In this document: positions 40,349 to 48,878 of the stretch, piece after piece
How positions within the stretch are numbered: the first letter of the stretch is position 1
Layout: each line of letters begins with the position of its first letter
Assembly (NCBI GenBank): GCA_038135065.1
Contig: JAYPWI010000010.1
Span: forward strand, 38,842 to 102,841
Direction: 5' to 3'
From: JAYPWI01 sp038135065
GTDB taxonomy: Bacteria; Actinomycetota; Acidimicrobiia; Acidimicrobiales; Poriferisodalaceae
Length of the DNA stretch: 64,000 nt
Notes under the pieces: model-generated
Databases searched by the model: none
Told to the model about the DNA's origin: nothing
The model's input: only the letters and a program-made list of their open reading frames with translations
Translations under genes and position numbers: made by a program

Positions 40349-42469
40349 TCAGATGAAGGCGGGCACGAACACCAGGGAGACGATGGTCATCACCTTGATG
40401 AGGATGTTCATGGCCGGACCCGAGGTGTCCTTGAACGGATCGCCGATGGTGTCACCGACCACTGCAGCGGCGTGGGCATCGGTGCCCTTGCCCCCGTGGG
40501 CACCTGCCTCGATGTACTTCTTGGCGTTGTCCCATGCTCCGCCCGAGTTGGCCATGTAGATGGCGATCAGGAAGCCCGTCACCACCGCGCCGGCCAGGAA
40601 CCCGCCGAGGGCGTTCACGTCGATGAAACCGATCACCAATGGCAGGGCCACGGCGAGCAGGCCGGGGATGATCATCTCCCGCAGGGCGGCCTGAGTGGAG
40701 ATGTCCACGCAGCGGCGGCTGTCGGGNNNNNNNNNNTCGGGCTTCACCCCGGGCTGACCTTCCCGGAGGCCGGGGATCTCGGCGAATTGGCGACGGACCT
40801 CCACGATCATGGCCTGCGCAGCGCGACCGACCGAGCTCATGGTCAGGGCAGCGAAGATGAACGGGGTCATCGCGCCGAGGAACAGGCCGATGGTGACCGC
40901 GGTGTCGTTGATGTCCAGCAGCACCTTGTCGCCAGCGGTGAGGCTGAACGACTTGAACAGGGCCAGGGCGGTCACCGCTGCCGAACCCACGGCGAACCCC
41001 TTGGCCACCGCGGCAGTCGTGTTGCCCAGCGCGTCAAGGCTGTCCGTCACCTCGCGAACCTCGGGCGGCAGTTCGGCCATCTCGGCGATACCACCGGCAT
41101 TGTCGGCGATCGGGCCGTAGGCGTCGACGGCGACGATCACACCGGTCACGGCCAGCATGCCGATCGCAGCGAGGGACACACCGTAGAGACCGATCTCCGA
41201 GCCGGCTTCGCCGAACGCTGCGCCACCCATCCAGTAGCTGAGGCCGATCATCAGCACCACGAGCAGCACCGAGGGGAGGGTCGACATCTTGCCTTGGGCG
41301 ATGCCTTCGATGGTCACGGTTGCCGGGCCGGTCTCGGCCTGATCGGCGATGCCCTTCACCGGGCGGTAGTGCTCCGAGGTGAAGTACTCGGAGACGAAGC
41401 CGATGGCCCACCCGCCCAGCAGACCGATGATGATGGTCAGTGCCAGGAAAATCGGCCGCTCGACCACCTCGCCGGCGTCGCCGCTGAACAGGACGAAGCT
41501 GAAGATGAGGGTCAGGACCACGGTGAGACCCATGGCGATGTACTGACCGGTGTGCAGCTGGGTGGAGAGACTCTGCCCCTCCTTGCCCCGGGTGAGCAAC
41601 GCCCCCACGATGGACGCAACCATGCCGAGGGCCCCGATGAGAATGGGGAACATGAGCAGCGACTCGAGTGGGCCTGAGTCGACCAGTTGGCCGACATCGT
41701 CGATGAACACGCCGGGGGCCAACAGCGACACCAGCACGATCGGAGCGACGACCGAGCCGGCGTAGGACTCGAACAGGTCGGCGCCCATGCCGGCCACGTC
41801 GCCGACGTTGTCACCAACAGAGTCGGCGATGGTTGCCGGGTTGCGGGGATCGTCCTCGGGGATGCCCGCTTCGACCTTGCCGACCAGGTCACCGCCGACG
41901 TCGGCGGCCTTGGTGTAGATGCCCCCGCCGATACGGGCGAACAGGGCAATCGAGCTGGCTCCCAGACCGAATGCGGCGACGACCTGGAAGGCATCGTCGA
42001 CCCCCAGCCAGGTCACCCACAGCAAGTAGTTGAACGAGATCCCGAAGAGGGCCAGACCGGCAACGCTGAACCCCATCACCGCTCCACCCTTGAAGGCGAG
42101 GGGGAGGGCGGCCGCCGCACCCTCGCGGGCTGCGTTGGCGGTCCGGGTGTTGGCCGCCGTGGCGATCCTCATCCCGATGAAGCCGGCGACCGACGAGAGC
42201 ACGGCCCCCATCAGGTAGGCGAAGGAGGCCGCCGGTCGACCCTCGATCGGAACGATGAGCAGGAGCACGAACATGAGGGCCACGAAGGCGGACACCCACT
42301 GGTACTCACGGCGCAGGAAGGCCATGGCTCCCTCGCGGATGGCCTGACCGATCTCCTTCATGAGATCGGTGCCCTCGTCAGCCTTCATCACCACCTGGGC
42401 GAAGTAATAGGCCAGCGCCAATGCCGCCGCGGAGGCGATCAGCGCCAGATACGGAACCGCTGAAATCAC
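40349..42469 (-). CDS. hppA: Membrane-bound cation-pumping pyrophosphatase
   Basis: Hydrolyses pyrophosphate and pumps protons or sodium ions. About 700 residues with some sixteen helices. Substrate-binding loops DVGGDLVGKVE and DDPRNPATIADSVGDNVGD are intact, as is the C-terminal DTIGDPFKDTSGPA. The motif GNTTAAVAKG has Ala, not Lys, at the key position, which marks the potassium-dependent class. Ten Ns (40727-40736) interrupt the gene; the frame stays open, and deleting 15 bases restores KPDSRRC. The GTG at 42469 has GAGGA upstream; an ATG at 42544 is the alternative. Adjacent nhaA suggests a shared role in Na/H balance. Confidence 0.93.
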   Translation of the reverse strand: MISAVPYLALIASAAALALAYYFAQVVMKADEGTDLMKEIGQAIREGAMAFLRREYQWVSAFVALMFVLLLIVPIEGRPAASFAYLMGAVLSSVAGFIGMRIATAANTRTANAAREGAAAALPLAFKGGAVMGFSVAGLALFGISFNYLLWVTWLGVDDAFQVVAAFGLGASSIALFARIGGGIYTKAADVGGDLVGKVEAGIPEDDPRNPATIADSVGDNVGDVAGMGADLFESYAGSVVAPIVLVSLLAPGVFIDDVGQLVDSGPLESLLMFPILIGALGMVASIVGALLTRGKEGQSLSTQLHTGQYIAMGLTVVLTLIFSFVLFSGDAGEVVERPIFLALTIIIGLLGGWAIGFVSEYFTSEHYRPVKGIADQAETGPATVTIEGIAQGKMSTLPSVLLVVLMIGLSYWMGGAAFGEAGSEIGLYGVSLAAIGMLAVTGVIVAVDAYGPIADNAGGIAEMAELPPEVREVTDSLDALGNTTAAVAKGFAVGSAAVTALALFKSFSLTAGDKVLLDINDTAVTIGLFLGAMTPFIFAALTMSSVGRAAQAMIVEVRRQFAEIPGLREGQPGVKPXXXXPDSRRCVDISTQAALREMIIPGLLAVALPLVIGFIDVNALGGFLAGAVVTGFLIAIYMANSGGAWDNAKKYIEAGAHGGKGTDAHAAAVVGDTIGDPFKDTSGPAMNILIKVMTIVSLVFVPAFI
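40727..40736. other. Scaffold gap (ten Ns) inside hppA
   Basis: The five bases before the gap (TCGGG, 40722-40726) equal the five after it (40737-40741). Joining them removes 15 bases, keeps the frame and gives GVKPDSRRCVDIST, the expected family sequence. The gap is probably false. Confidence 0.8.
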
Positions 42470-42565
42470 GATGTCCTCACTCGTCAGCCCTCGATATGTC
42501 GAGACGCGTCCCAGGCCTTGGGCTGGGGGGCCGGACGCAGTCATGGCGCAATGAGCGCCCTATCT

Positions 42566-42571
42566 ACGCTA
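42566..42571 (-). promoter_or_regulatory. -10 box of hppA
   Basis: TAGCGT on the minus strand, predicting a start near 42559 and a leader of 90 bases to the GTG at 42469 (or 15 bases, without RBS, to the ATG at 42544). Confidence 0.4.
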
Positions 42572-42630
42572 GGTGGCCGAGCCGGTCCGCATCAACTATC
42601 CATCGCCCGACGTCGGAGCCGCCGACCGCT

Positions 42631-43959
42631 TCAGAGCTCGACGTGGTCGTCGTCAGGGGTCGCGACGATGGCAACCACGGCGGCGACGGCAGCCAGAGCG
42701 GACGCAGCCAGGATGCCGAGCCGAGCCAGATCGGTGATGTGATGGTCCTCGAACGCCAGGCCGGCGACGAAGATCGACACGGTGAAGCCGATACCGGCCG
42801 CAAAGCTCATGCCGATGAAATTGGGCCAACGAACACCGGGCGGCAGATCGAACCCGAACCGGGTGGCCGCCCAGGTGAACAGGCCGATGCCCAGCGGCTT
42901 ACCCAGGACCAACCCGAGAATGATGCCGAGCACGACGTTGCTGCCCACGGCATCACCGACCGTGTCACTGCTCAACTCCACGCCCGCGTTGGCCAGGGCG
43001 AACACGGGGATGATCATGTAGGCGGTGAAGGGGTGCAGGGCATTTTCCAGCCGCTCGGTGAGGGGCACCGACTCCTTCACCAGGAAGCCCACGTGACGAA
43101 CCTCGGCCACATTCGCGTCGTCGGGCAGGCTGTCCACGATGGACTGCGCGTCGACATGGCCCATCAAGGGCCGGGCCGGGGTGAGCAGTCCGAGGGCCAC
43201 GCCCGCGATGGTGGCGTGGACGCCTGATTCGAGGGTGGCGTACCAGATCACCGTGCCGACCACTGCGTACACGGGCACGGCCCACACCCGCATCTGTTGC
43301 AGCACCCGTACCAGCAGCAACCCAGCGACCGAGATGGCCAGCCAGGTGAGGTTGAGGTCGCCGGTGTAGAAGATGGCGATGACAGCGATGGCCCCGATGT
43401 CGTCGACGATGGCCAGGGTCAGCAGGAACAACTTCAGGTGAGGGGACACCCGCGAACCGAGCAGGGCCACCACACCGATCGCAAACGCGATGTCGGTCGC
43501 CATCGGGATCCCCCAGCCCTTGGCTGCCTCTCCGGACCCGTTCAGGGAGAAATAGAACAGGGCCGGCACCACCATGCCGCCCACTGCTGCGATGGCCGGC
43601 AAGGCGGCAGCCCGAACGGAGTTCAGCGCCCCGGTCACCAGCTCGCGCTTGATCTCCAGACCGACGACGAAAAAGAACAAGGCCATCAGTGCGTCGTTGA
43701 CGAAATCGTGCAGGGTCAGCTCGTGGAGGTGCCACGTCCCCACGGCCAACTCGATGTGGCTGTGCCAGAGATCGTGATAGCTGTCGCTCCATGGCGAATT
43801 GACCCACAGCAACGCAATCGCCGTCGCTGCGAGCAGCAGCACACCGCTGGCCACCTCACGGTCGATGAAGCGGAGTACGGGCCGGGCCACGAAGCGGGCG
43901 AGAGTGTTCTCGCTGCCGACGAAGGTGGGTCGCTTGAAGAAGGTGCTACTTCCGGCCAT
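42631..43959 (-). CDS. nhaA: Na+/H+ antiporter NhaA
   Basis: A 442-residue antiporter with about twelve helices. The ion-binding aspartate pair is in LAIVDDIGAIAVIA, and the unwound-helix and TDIAFAIGV regions (PMATDIAFAIG) are conserved, as is FFFVVGLEIKRELV. Exchanges protons for sodium at alkaline pH in the known family. ATG start; TAGCCT (43970-43975, minus) ends 11 bases upstream, overlapping the space after the STAS gene, and GGAG may serve as RBS. Located between hppA and the STAS gene. Confidence 0.95.
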   Translation of the reverse strand: MAGSSTFFKRPTFVGSENTLARFVARPVLRFIDREVASGVLLLAATAIALLWVNSPWSDSYHDLWHSHIELAVGTWHLHELTLHDFVNDALMALFFFVVGLEIKRELVTGALNSVRAAALPAIAAVGGMVVPALFYFSLNGSGEAAKGWGIPMATDIAFAIGVVALLGSRVSPHLKLFLLTLAIVDDIGAIAVIAIFYTGDLNLTWLAISVAGLLLVRVLQQMRVWAVPVYAVVGTVIWYATLESGVHATIAGVALGLLTPARPLMGHVDAQSIVDSLPDDANVAEVRHVGFLVKESVPLTERLENALHPFTAYMIIPVFALANAGVELSSDTVGDAVGSNVVLGIILGLVLGKPLGIGLFTWAATRFGFDLPPGVRWPNFIGMSFAAGIGFTVSIFVAGLAFEDHHITDLARLGILAASALAAVAAVVAIVATPDDDHVEL

Positions 43960-43979
43960 TGCGGACTCCAGGCTAAGGG

Positions 43980-44315
43980 TCAGTTCTCGACTGCCGCGGA
44001 AATGGTACGGACAACATCGAACAGGTCCACCACCTCGGCGGCCGTCAAACTGCGCCGCGGCGCCCCATCGGGCAACACCAGTTGCAGGCGACCGCCCCTG
44101 TCGGCGATGCGGCGCCGTGCCCCGATGAGGATGCCGATGGCCGACGAGTCCACCAGGTCGGCTTCGGTCAGATCCACGACCACCCGGGGCGAGGGCGAGG
44201 CAGCCGAACTGCGCAGGGCGGCACGGAGGTCAGGCACCAGGACGAGATCGGCATCACCGGACACGGCGATCACCGTCCAGCCACCCTGGGACACCTGGGT
44301 GACGCGACCGACCAC
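43980..44315 (-). CDS. STAS-domain protein, anti-sigma-factor antagonist type
   Basis: A 111-residue single STAS domain: VIAVSGDADLVLVPDLRAAL, then VVVDLTEADLVDSSAIGILIGARRR with Asp-Ser-Ser, where SpoIIAA-type proteins are phosphorylated, and RLQLVLPDG. It probably binds an anti-sigma kinase, but none is encoded in the window. GTG start one base after the upstream luciferase-like gene's stop, so it is translationally coupled to that gene, an odd pairing. Confidence 0.9.
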   Translation of the reverse strand: MVGRVTQVSQGGWTVIAVSGDADLVLVPDLRAALRSSAASPSPRVVVDLTEADLVDSSAIGILIGARRRIADRGGRLQLVLPDGAPRRSLTAAEVVDLFDVVRTISAAVEN

Positions 44316-44316
44316 G

Positions 44317-45441
44317 TCAGTTGAACCGGGGCATCACCTTGTCGGTGATCAGTTCCAACGACGAGATGATCTGGTCGCTCGAGTGGATCCCCTGCGGCAC
44401 CAGGAAGAAGACCTCGTCGAAGCCCAGCGCGTCGTGAGCTTCCTCGATCTGACGCGAGATCGTGTCGGGGCTGCCGACCAGCTTGAGCGGCATTCCCTGC
44501 CCGAACTGCTTGGCCCAGATGTCCCAGAACCAGGCCATGTCCTCGAAGAGGGCCTCGGCCTCGGCATCGGTCGGCGCGCACACGGCGGTTCCTCCCCACG
44601 CGCACTCCTGGCCTCGCGGCACCTCCACCTCGTGCAGTTCGGCCTCCCGTCGGTAGCTCTCCCACAGTTCGGTGCAGAAGTCCATCTTGTCGCTCAACAC
44701 GATGGGAGTGCCGCCATGGCGGGCCCAGAACACGGCCGAGCTCATCGACATGGTGAAGCCCCCGTACAGCTTGGGGTAGGGATCCGAGTACGGCCGGGGT
44801 GCGATCCCCACTTCGCGGATGGTCATATCCGGATCGACGCCGGCTCCGAAGTCGGAGTACACGGTGTGCACATGGGGGTTCCGGTCGTCGGCCGGGAACT
44901 TCCAGAACTCACCTTGGTAGGAGAACGTCGGGTTGGTCAGTGCGGTGACCACCACGTCGACGAACTCCTCGAAGTACCTCCGGTTCAGATCGTCGACCTC
45001 CGTACCCTTGTTCCACTTCCCCACCGCAGAGAGATCGGGGCGGATCTTGAACTGCTCCACCCATCGGTGCTGGTACCCCCGGACCACCCCGACGCCCAGG
45101 CGGCCTCTGGTCATGTGATCGAGGGTGGCGATCTGTTCGGCAACCCTCAGCGGATTGTGGGTGGTGGAGACGAACCCGCACGCGATGGCCCGCAACTGCT
45201 CGGTGTGCTGGGTGATCCACGAGGCCATCAGGCCGAGGTCGTTCGATGCTTCGAACCCCTCCACCTGTAGGTGGTGCTCGGGGTGTCCGAAGCCCGACCA
45301 GCCGTTGGCGTCGATGTACTGCGCGATGTCGGCGATCTCGGTCAGCATCCGCTGGTAGTAGTCGTTGTTCAGGCCGGCAAGACCCGCTTCGAGCTCATGG
45401 CGGCGTCCCATCGTGCAGTACATGAACAGGTCGAAATTCAT
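44317..45441 (-). CDS. Luciferase-like (LLM class) flavin-dependent oxidoreductase
   Basis: A 374-residue TIM-barrel monooxygenase. The N-terminus MNFDLFMYCT, GFGHPEHHLQ, TLDHMTRGRLGVGVVRGYQ and KLVGSPDTISRQIEE match the bacterial luciferase-like family that uses FMNH2 or F420H2. The ATG at 45441 has GGGAGG seven bases upstream; a longer frame to 45669 is not coding. Follows a TetR gene by 36 bases, so it is probably repressed by that protein in response to a substrate. Cofactor and substrate unresolved. Confidence 0.92.
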   Translation of the reverse strand: MNFDLFMYCTMGRRHELEAGLAGLNNDYYQRMLTEIADIAQYIDANGWSGFGHPEHHLQVEGFEASNDLGLMASWITQHTEQLRAIACGFVSTTHNPLRVAEQIATLDHMTRGRLGVGVVRGYQHRWVEQFKIRPDLSAVGKWNKGTEVDDLNRRYFEEFVDVVVTALTNPTFSYQGEFWKFPADDRNPHVHTVYSDFGAGVDPDMTIREVGIAPRPYSDPYPKLYGGFTMSMSSAVFWARHGGTPIVLSDKMDFCTELWESYRREAELHEVEVPRGQECAWGGTAVCAPTDAEAEALFEDMAWFWDIWAKQFGQGMPLKLVGSPDTISRQIEEAHDALGFDEVFFLVPQGIHSSDQIISSLELITDKVMPRFN

Positions 45442-45476
45442 CGGTTCCTCCCTCGTCTGTCCGCGCAGGGCACGGG

Positions 45477-46106
45477 TCAGGTCGACAGTCCGTCGACCAG
45501 GGCCGACGCATACATTCCAGCAACTTGCTCGACGCTGAGCGCACCCTGTGGCTGATACCAGTTCACACACGAGTTCACGGCAGAGATCGTCATCCGAGCG
45601 ATCACTCGTGCATCTATCCCCAGACGAAGCGAGCCGTCCTGCTGACCGGCGGTGATCATGTCCACCCACATGTTGGCGAAGGCCCGAAGGGGAACTGCCA
45701 GCGCATCGCGAGTGGCTTGGGGGGCCTCCTCGAAGCAGCGGATGTTGGCCTGGGTGTAGTTGCTCTCGGCAACCACGTTCTTGGTGTAGGCCACCATGGC
45801 AGCGAGCAGGCGGTCGTGCCCGTTGCCCTCCGGCCCGACCGAGGCCACCGCTTCGCAGATCGACGCGTTGGCGTGGTCGATGCCCACCCGGAGCACCTCC
45901 TCGACGATCGCGTCCTTGGAGTCGAAGTGGTAGTAGAGGCTGCCCGCCTGCATCTCCGCGACTGCAGCGATCTCGGTCAGGGTGGCCGCGGCATAACCCT
46001 CCCGAGCCAGCACGTCGGCCGCGGCATCGAGGATGCGCAGGCGGGTCCGCTGGCCTTTCCGGGGCCGCTCTGTCATTACGTCGCCAGAAGCATCGGTCGT
46101 CGACAT
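45477..46106 (-). CDS. TetR family transcriptional regulator
   Basis: A 209-residue repressor. The N-terminal helix-turn-helix is classical: RILDAAADVLAREGYAAATLTEIAAVAEM with recognition end GSLYYHFDSKDAIVEEVL. The C-terminal ligand domain is all-helical (residues 70-205) and resembles the regulators of degradative genes. A -10-like TAACTT on the minus strand (46117-46122) ends 11 bases before the ATG. Likely controls itself and the luciferase-like gene downstream. Confidence 0.92.
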   Translation of the reverse strand: MSTTDASGDVMTERPRKGQRTRLRILDAAADVLAREGYAAATLTEIAAVAEMQAGSLYYHFDSKDAIVEEVLRVGIDHANASICEAVASVGPEGNGHDRLLAAMVAYTKNVVAESNYTQANIRCFEEAPQATRDALAVPLRAFANMWVDMITAGQQDGSLRLGIDARVIARMTISAVNSCVNWYQPQGALSVEQVAGMYASALVDGLST

Positions 46107-46154
46107 GATCGCCTCGAAGTTAGTGGAAGCCGCGATGCGCTGCCGTGTCGGTGG

Positions 46155-48194
46155 CTACCGTCGACCCGAGGTGGAGAGCCGCCGCCGATGCTCGAGGAAG
46201 TCCACCAGGACGTAGTCACCGAGGTTGTGTGGACTGGTGAAGAAGGCCCGCCCACCGTTCATCTGGGTCATCTTCTCCACGAAGGCCCGCAGATAGCTAT
46301 TCGGGTCCAGCATGAAGACGTTGATGCGGATGTCTTCCCGGGTGGCTCTGGCCACTTCCTTGAGGGTCGCCTCGATCGTCTCGGGAACCGGCGGATAGTT
46401 GAAATAGGGGCGGCCATCTCGACCGATGTGGGCGGTCGGTTCGCCGTCGGTGATCATGATCACCTGCTTGGTACCCGTCTGACGGGCCAGGAGTCGTCGG
46501 GCGATCATGAGCCCGTGCTGCATGTTCGTGCCGTAGGCGAAGTCCCATGACACCTCCGGGAGGTGCTCGGGTTTCAGTTCCTGAGCCGACTCGGCGAAGC
46601 CCACGATTCCCAGGTAGTCCCGCGGGTACTGGCTCGAGATCAGCGAATGCAGGGCCATGGTGACCTTCTTCGCTGGCAGGAAGTTGTCCCGCATGGGCAT
46701 GGACATCGACAGGTCGAGCATCAACACGGTGGAGGCTCGCGAGTTCAGCTCGGTCCGTTCCACCTCGAAGTCGTCGGGCAGCAGACGCACCGGCGTGCCG
46801 GTCCCTTGTCGGCCGATGGCATTGCGCACGGTCTGCTCGATGTTCAGGTTGAAGTTGTCCCCGAACTCGTACGGCTTGGTCTCATACGCCCGCTCGTGGC
46901 CGACCCCCGTTGTGGTCACCCTGTGCTGTCCCACCTTGTCGTCGAGCAACTTCGAGAACAGGTCGCCCAGGGCGTTCTGACCGATCCGCCGGAGGGCCCG
47001 CGGGGTCAGCTCGAGCCGGCCCTCCTTGTTCTCGGCCAACCCATTGTCCTCGAGCATCTTGGCCATCTCGCTGAGCCGCTGGAGGGCCTCGGCCGATTCC
47101 TGGCCCAGCAATTCGGCAACCCGCTCGGCGTCAACCTCGGCCAGGGCGGCCGGGTTCGTGGCGTTGGACAGCATCTGCTGGAGGCTGTCCAGATCGCCCA
47201 ACTGTTGCATGAGGTCGGTGGCCTGACTCATCGAAAGGGGATCGTCGCCGCCGAACTGGTAGCTGCGGTCCCACCCCATGTCGGGAAATGCATTCTGGAG
47301 GTTCTGGGCAAGCTGCTGAGCCTGCCACTGCAGATCCATGTCCTCCATGAGCTGCCCGGCCAGCTCCTGAAGTTGCTGACGCTGCTCGGGCGTCATCGAG
47401 TTCATCATGGCCTGCATGGCCGCCATGCGCTCAGCCATGATCTCGAGGAGCTCGTCGAGGGTCTCGGGGTTTTCGGGGAAGAACTCGCCGTGGCGCTCCA
47501 TGAACCCCTCGAAGTCGACTTCCTCTCCTCGTTCACGCTGCTCGAGCATCTGGTTGAGCTCGGCCATCATGTCCTTCATGGCCTGCAGCGACTGCTCGTC
47601 CATGTTCCCCATGGCGCCCGCCATCTGGTCGAACATGGACTGAGCCACCTCCTGCTTGAGGCGATCCATCAACTCCTCGAACTGCTGACGGGCCTCGGGC
47701 GACACGAACTCGTAGTCCTGCAGCCCCCTGACCTTTCCCGCAAGATCGGGGGGCAAGAAGTCGAGTTGGAGGTTCTTGTCCTGGGTTGCCTGCTCGGCGA
47801 TCTCGGAGCGTCGATCGTCCCCCGATGACTGTGCATCGGCCAGGAAGTCCTCCAAGGCGTCGCGCTCCTCGGCCACCACGTCGTCGAGTTCCTGGCTGAT
47901 CTCGTCGTAGATCCCACCGAGGTCGAACTGGTCGAGCATTTCCTGACGCCGCTCACGCAGTTGGTCGAGCATGTCGCGCAACCCCTGCATCCGGTTGCCC
48001 TCGGCGTCCTCGAACCCCTGCTGCATCAGCCGCCGGAGGGCAGCGTTCAGATCTCCGTGGTAGAGCAGATCGTCGGTCAGCTCCTTGAACAACCCGTCCG
48101 CGTCGAGGTCGAAACCGGTCTGGGTGCCGTCCCACGCCGAATACCGGAACCGGGCTCCCTCCCGCTGCTTGCGTCGCCGCCTGAAGATCGCCAT
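46155..48194 (-). CDS. VWA-domain protein, partner of a MoxR ATPase
   Basis: A 679-residue cytoplasmic protein. The N-terminal 180 residues are acidic and helical; about 185-335 is a Gln/Met-rich region (QQFEELMDRLKQEV, MAERMAAMQAMMNSM) probably forming coiled coils; the C-terminal VWA domain (about 480-650) has an intact metal site DLSMSM, TNMQHGL and MITDGEPT. Such proteins act with MoxR AAA+ ATPases, like BchD with BchI, to remodel or load metals into a target enzyme. Leaderless by a -10 box at distance seven. The ATPase is two genes upstream. Confidence 0.88.
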   Translation of the reverse strand: MAIFRRRRKQREGARFRYSAWDGTQTGFDLDADGLFKELTDDLLYHGDLNAALRRLMQQGFEDAEGNRMQGLRDMLDQLRERRQEMLDQFDLGGIYDEISQELDDVVAEERDALEDFLADAQSSGDDRRSEIAEQATQDKNLQLDFLPPDLAGKVRGLQDYEFVSPEARQQFEELMDRLKQEVAQSMFDQMAGAMGNMDEQSLQAMKDMMAELNQMLEQRERGEEVDFEGFMERHGEFFPENPETLDELLEIMAERMAAMQAMMNSMTPEQRQQLQELAGQLMEDMDLQWQAQQLAQNLQNAFPDMGWDRSYQFGGDDPLSMSQATDLMQQLGDLDSLQQMLSNATNPAALAEVDAERVAELLGQESAEALQRLSEMAKMLEDNGLAENKEGRLELTPRALRRIGQNALGDLFSKLLDDKVGQHRVTTTGVGHERAYETKPYEFGDNFNLNIEQTVRNAIGRQGTGTPVRLLPDDFEVERTELNSRASTVLMLDLSMSMPMRDNFLPAKKVTMALHSLISSQYPRDYLGIVGFAESAQELKPEHLPEVSWDFAYGTNMQHGLMIARRLLARQTGTKQVIMITDGEPTAHIGRDGRPYFNYPPVPETIEATLKEVARATREDIRINVFMLDPNSYLRAFVEKMTQMNGGRAFFTSPHNLGDYVLVDFLEHRRRLSTSGRR

Positions 48195-48200
48195 GTGGCG

Positions 48201-48206
48201 AGGCTA
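48201..48206 (-). promoter_or_regulatory. -10 box of the VWA gene
   Basis: TAGCCT on the minus strand ends exactly seven bases before the ATG at 48194; leaderless transcript predicted. Confidence 0.45.
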
Positions 48207-48242
48207 GCTGGGCAACCGTGGGCTGGCCCGACCGGTCGGCAC

Positions 48243-48878
48243 TCAGCCCTGGGGCGACCGCCACATCGGACGGATCACGGGGCCAGGTTCGGATCGAAGT
48301 CCCGGCAGGACGATCTCGTCAGTCACCTCGAAACCGAGGCGTCGATAGAAGCTCACATTGCGGGGATTCGAGCTCTCGAGATACGCGCCAAGGTCACTGC
48401 GGTCCGCCTCCTCGAGCACCGGCTCGATCAAGCGGCGCCCCTCTCCCCTTCCCCGTCGGCTGGCATCGATCCCGATGGTGTTCAGGTAGAAGTGATCTGG
48501 GTGCCCCTCATGGGCGGCAGCCAGCAGCGCCAGGCCGTGGCGCAACTCGTCGGTGCGGTGCGGATTCGCTCCGACCAGCAGATGCCACAGGGGAGCGAAG
48601 CGGTCTCGTCCCAGCAACTCGACACCGGGCAGGCCCCACAGGGCGACACCGACCGGTCGACGTTCGACCTCGATCGACAGAGCCCGCCCGCAGTCCACGG
48701 CTGCGACCGCCGATGTCCGCATCCAGAGCCGGGACAGCACCGGGCGCCCGGCAGGATCGGGAAAGAACCAGCCGAAGAGCGGATCTTCTGCGAACGCCGT
48801 AGCCAGCATGGTGGCCGCCGGCCCCACCCGAGCCGCATCGAGGGGCACGGGTGTCAGCGAGGTCACCGGGTCAGCCAC
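48243..48878 (-). CDS. GNAT family acetyltransferase
   Basis: A 211-residue N-acetyltransferase. The acetyl-CoA binding segment LNTIGIDASRRGRGEGRRLIEP (motif A, about 128-150) and NPRNVSFYRRLGFEVTDE (motif B) are clear. The GTG at 48878 overlaps the MoxR stop by eight bases; a longer frame upstream lies inside the MoxR gene and is rejected. Acceptor unknown. Its position between the MoxR and VWA genes is unusual and suggests it may modify the same target. Confidence 0.9.
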   Translation of the reverse strand: MADPVTSLTPVPLDAARVGPAATMLATAFAEDPLFGWFFPDPAGRPVLSRLWMRTSAVAAVDCGRALSIEVERRPVGVALWGLPGVELLGRDRFAPLWHLLVGANPHRTDELRHGLALLAAAHEGHPDHFYLNTIGIDASRRGRGEGRRLIEPVLEEADRSDLGAYLESSNPRNVSFYRRLGFEVTDEIVLPGLRSEPGPVIRPMWRSPQG

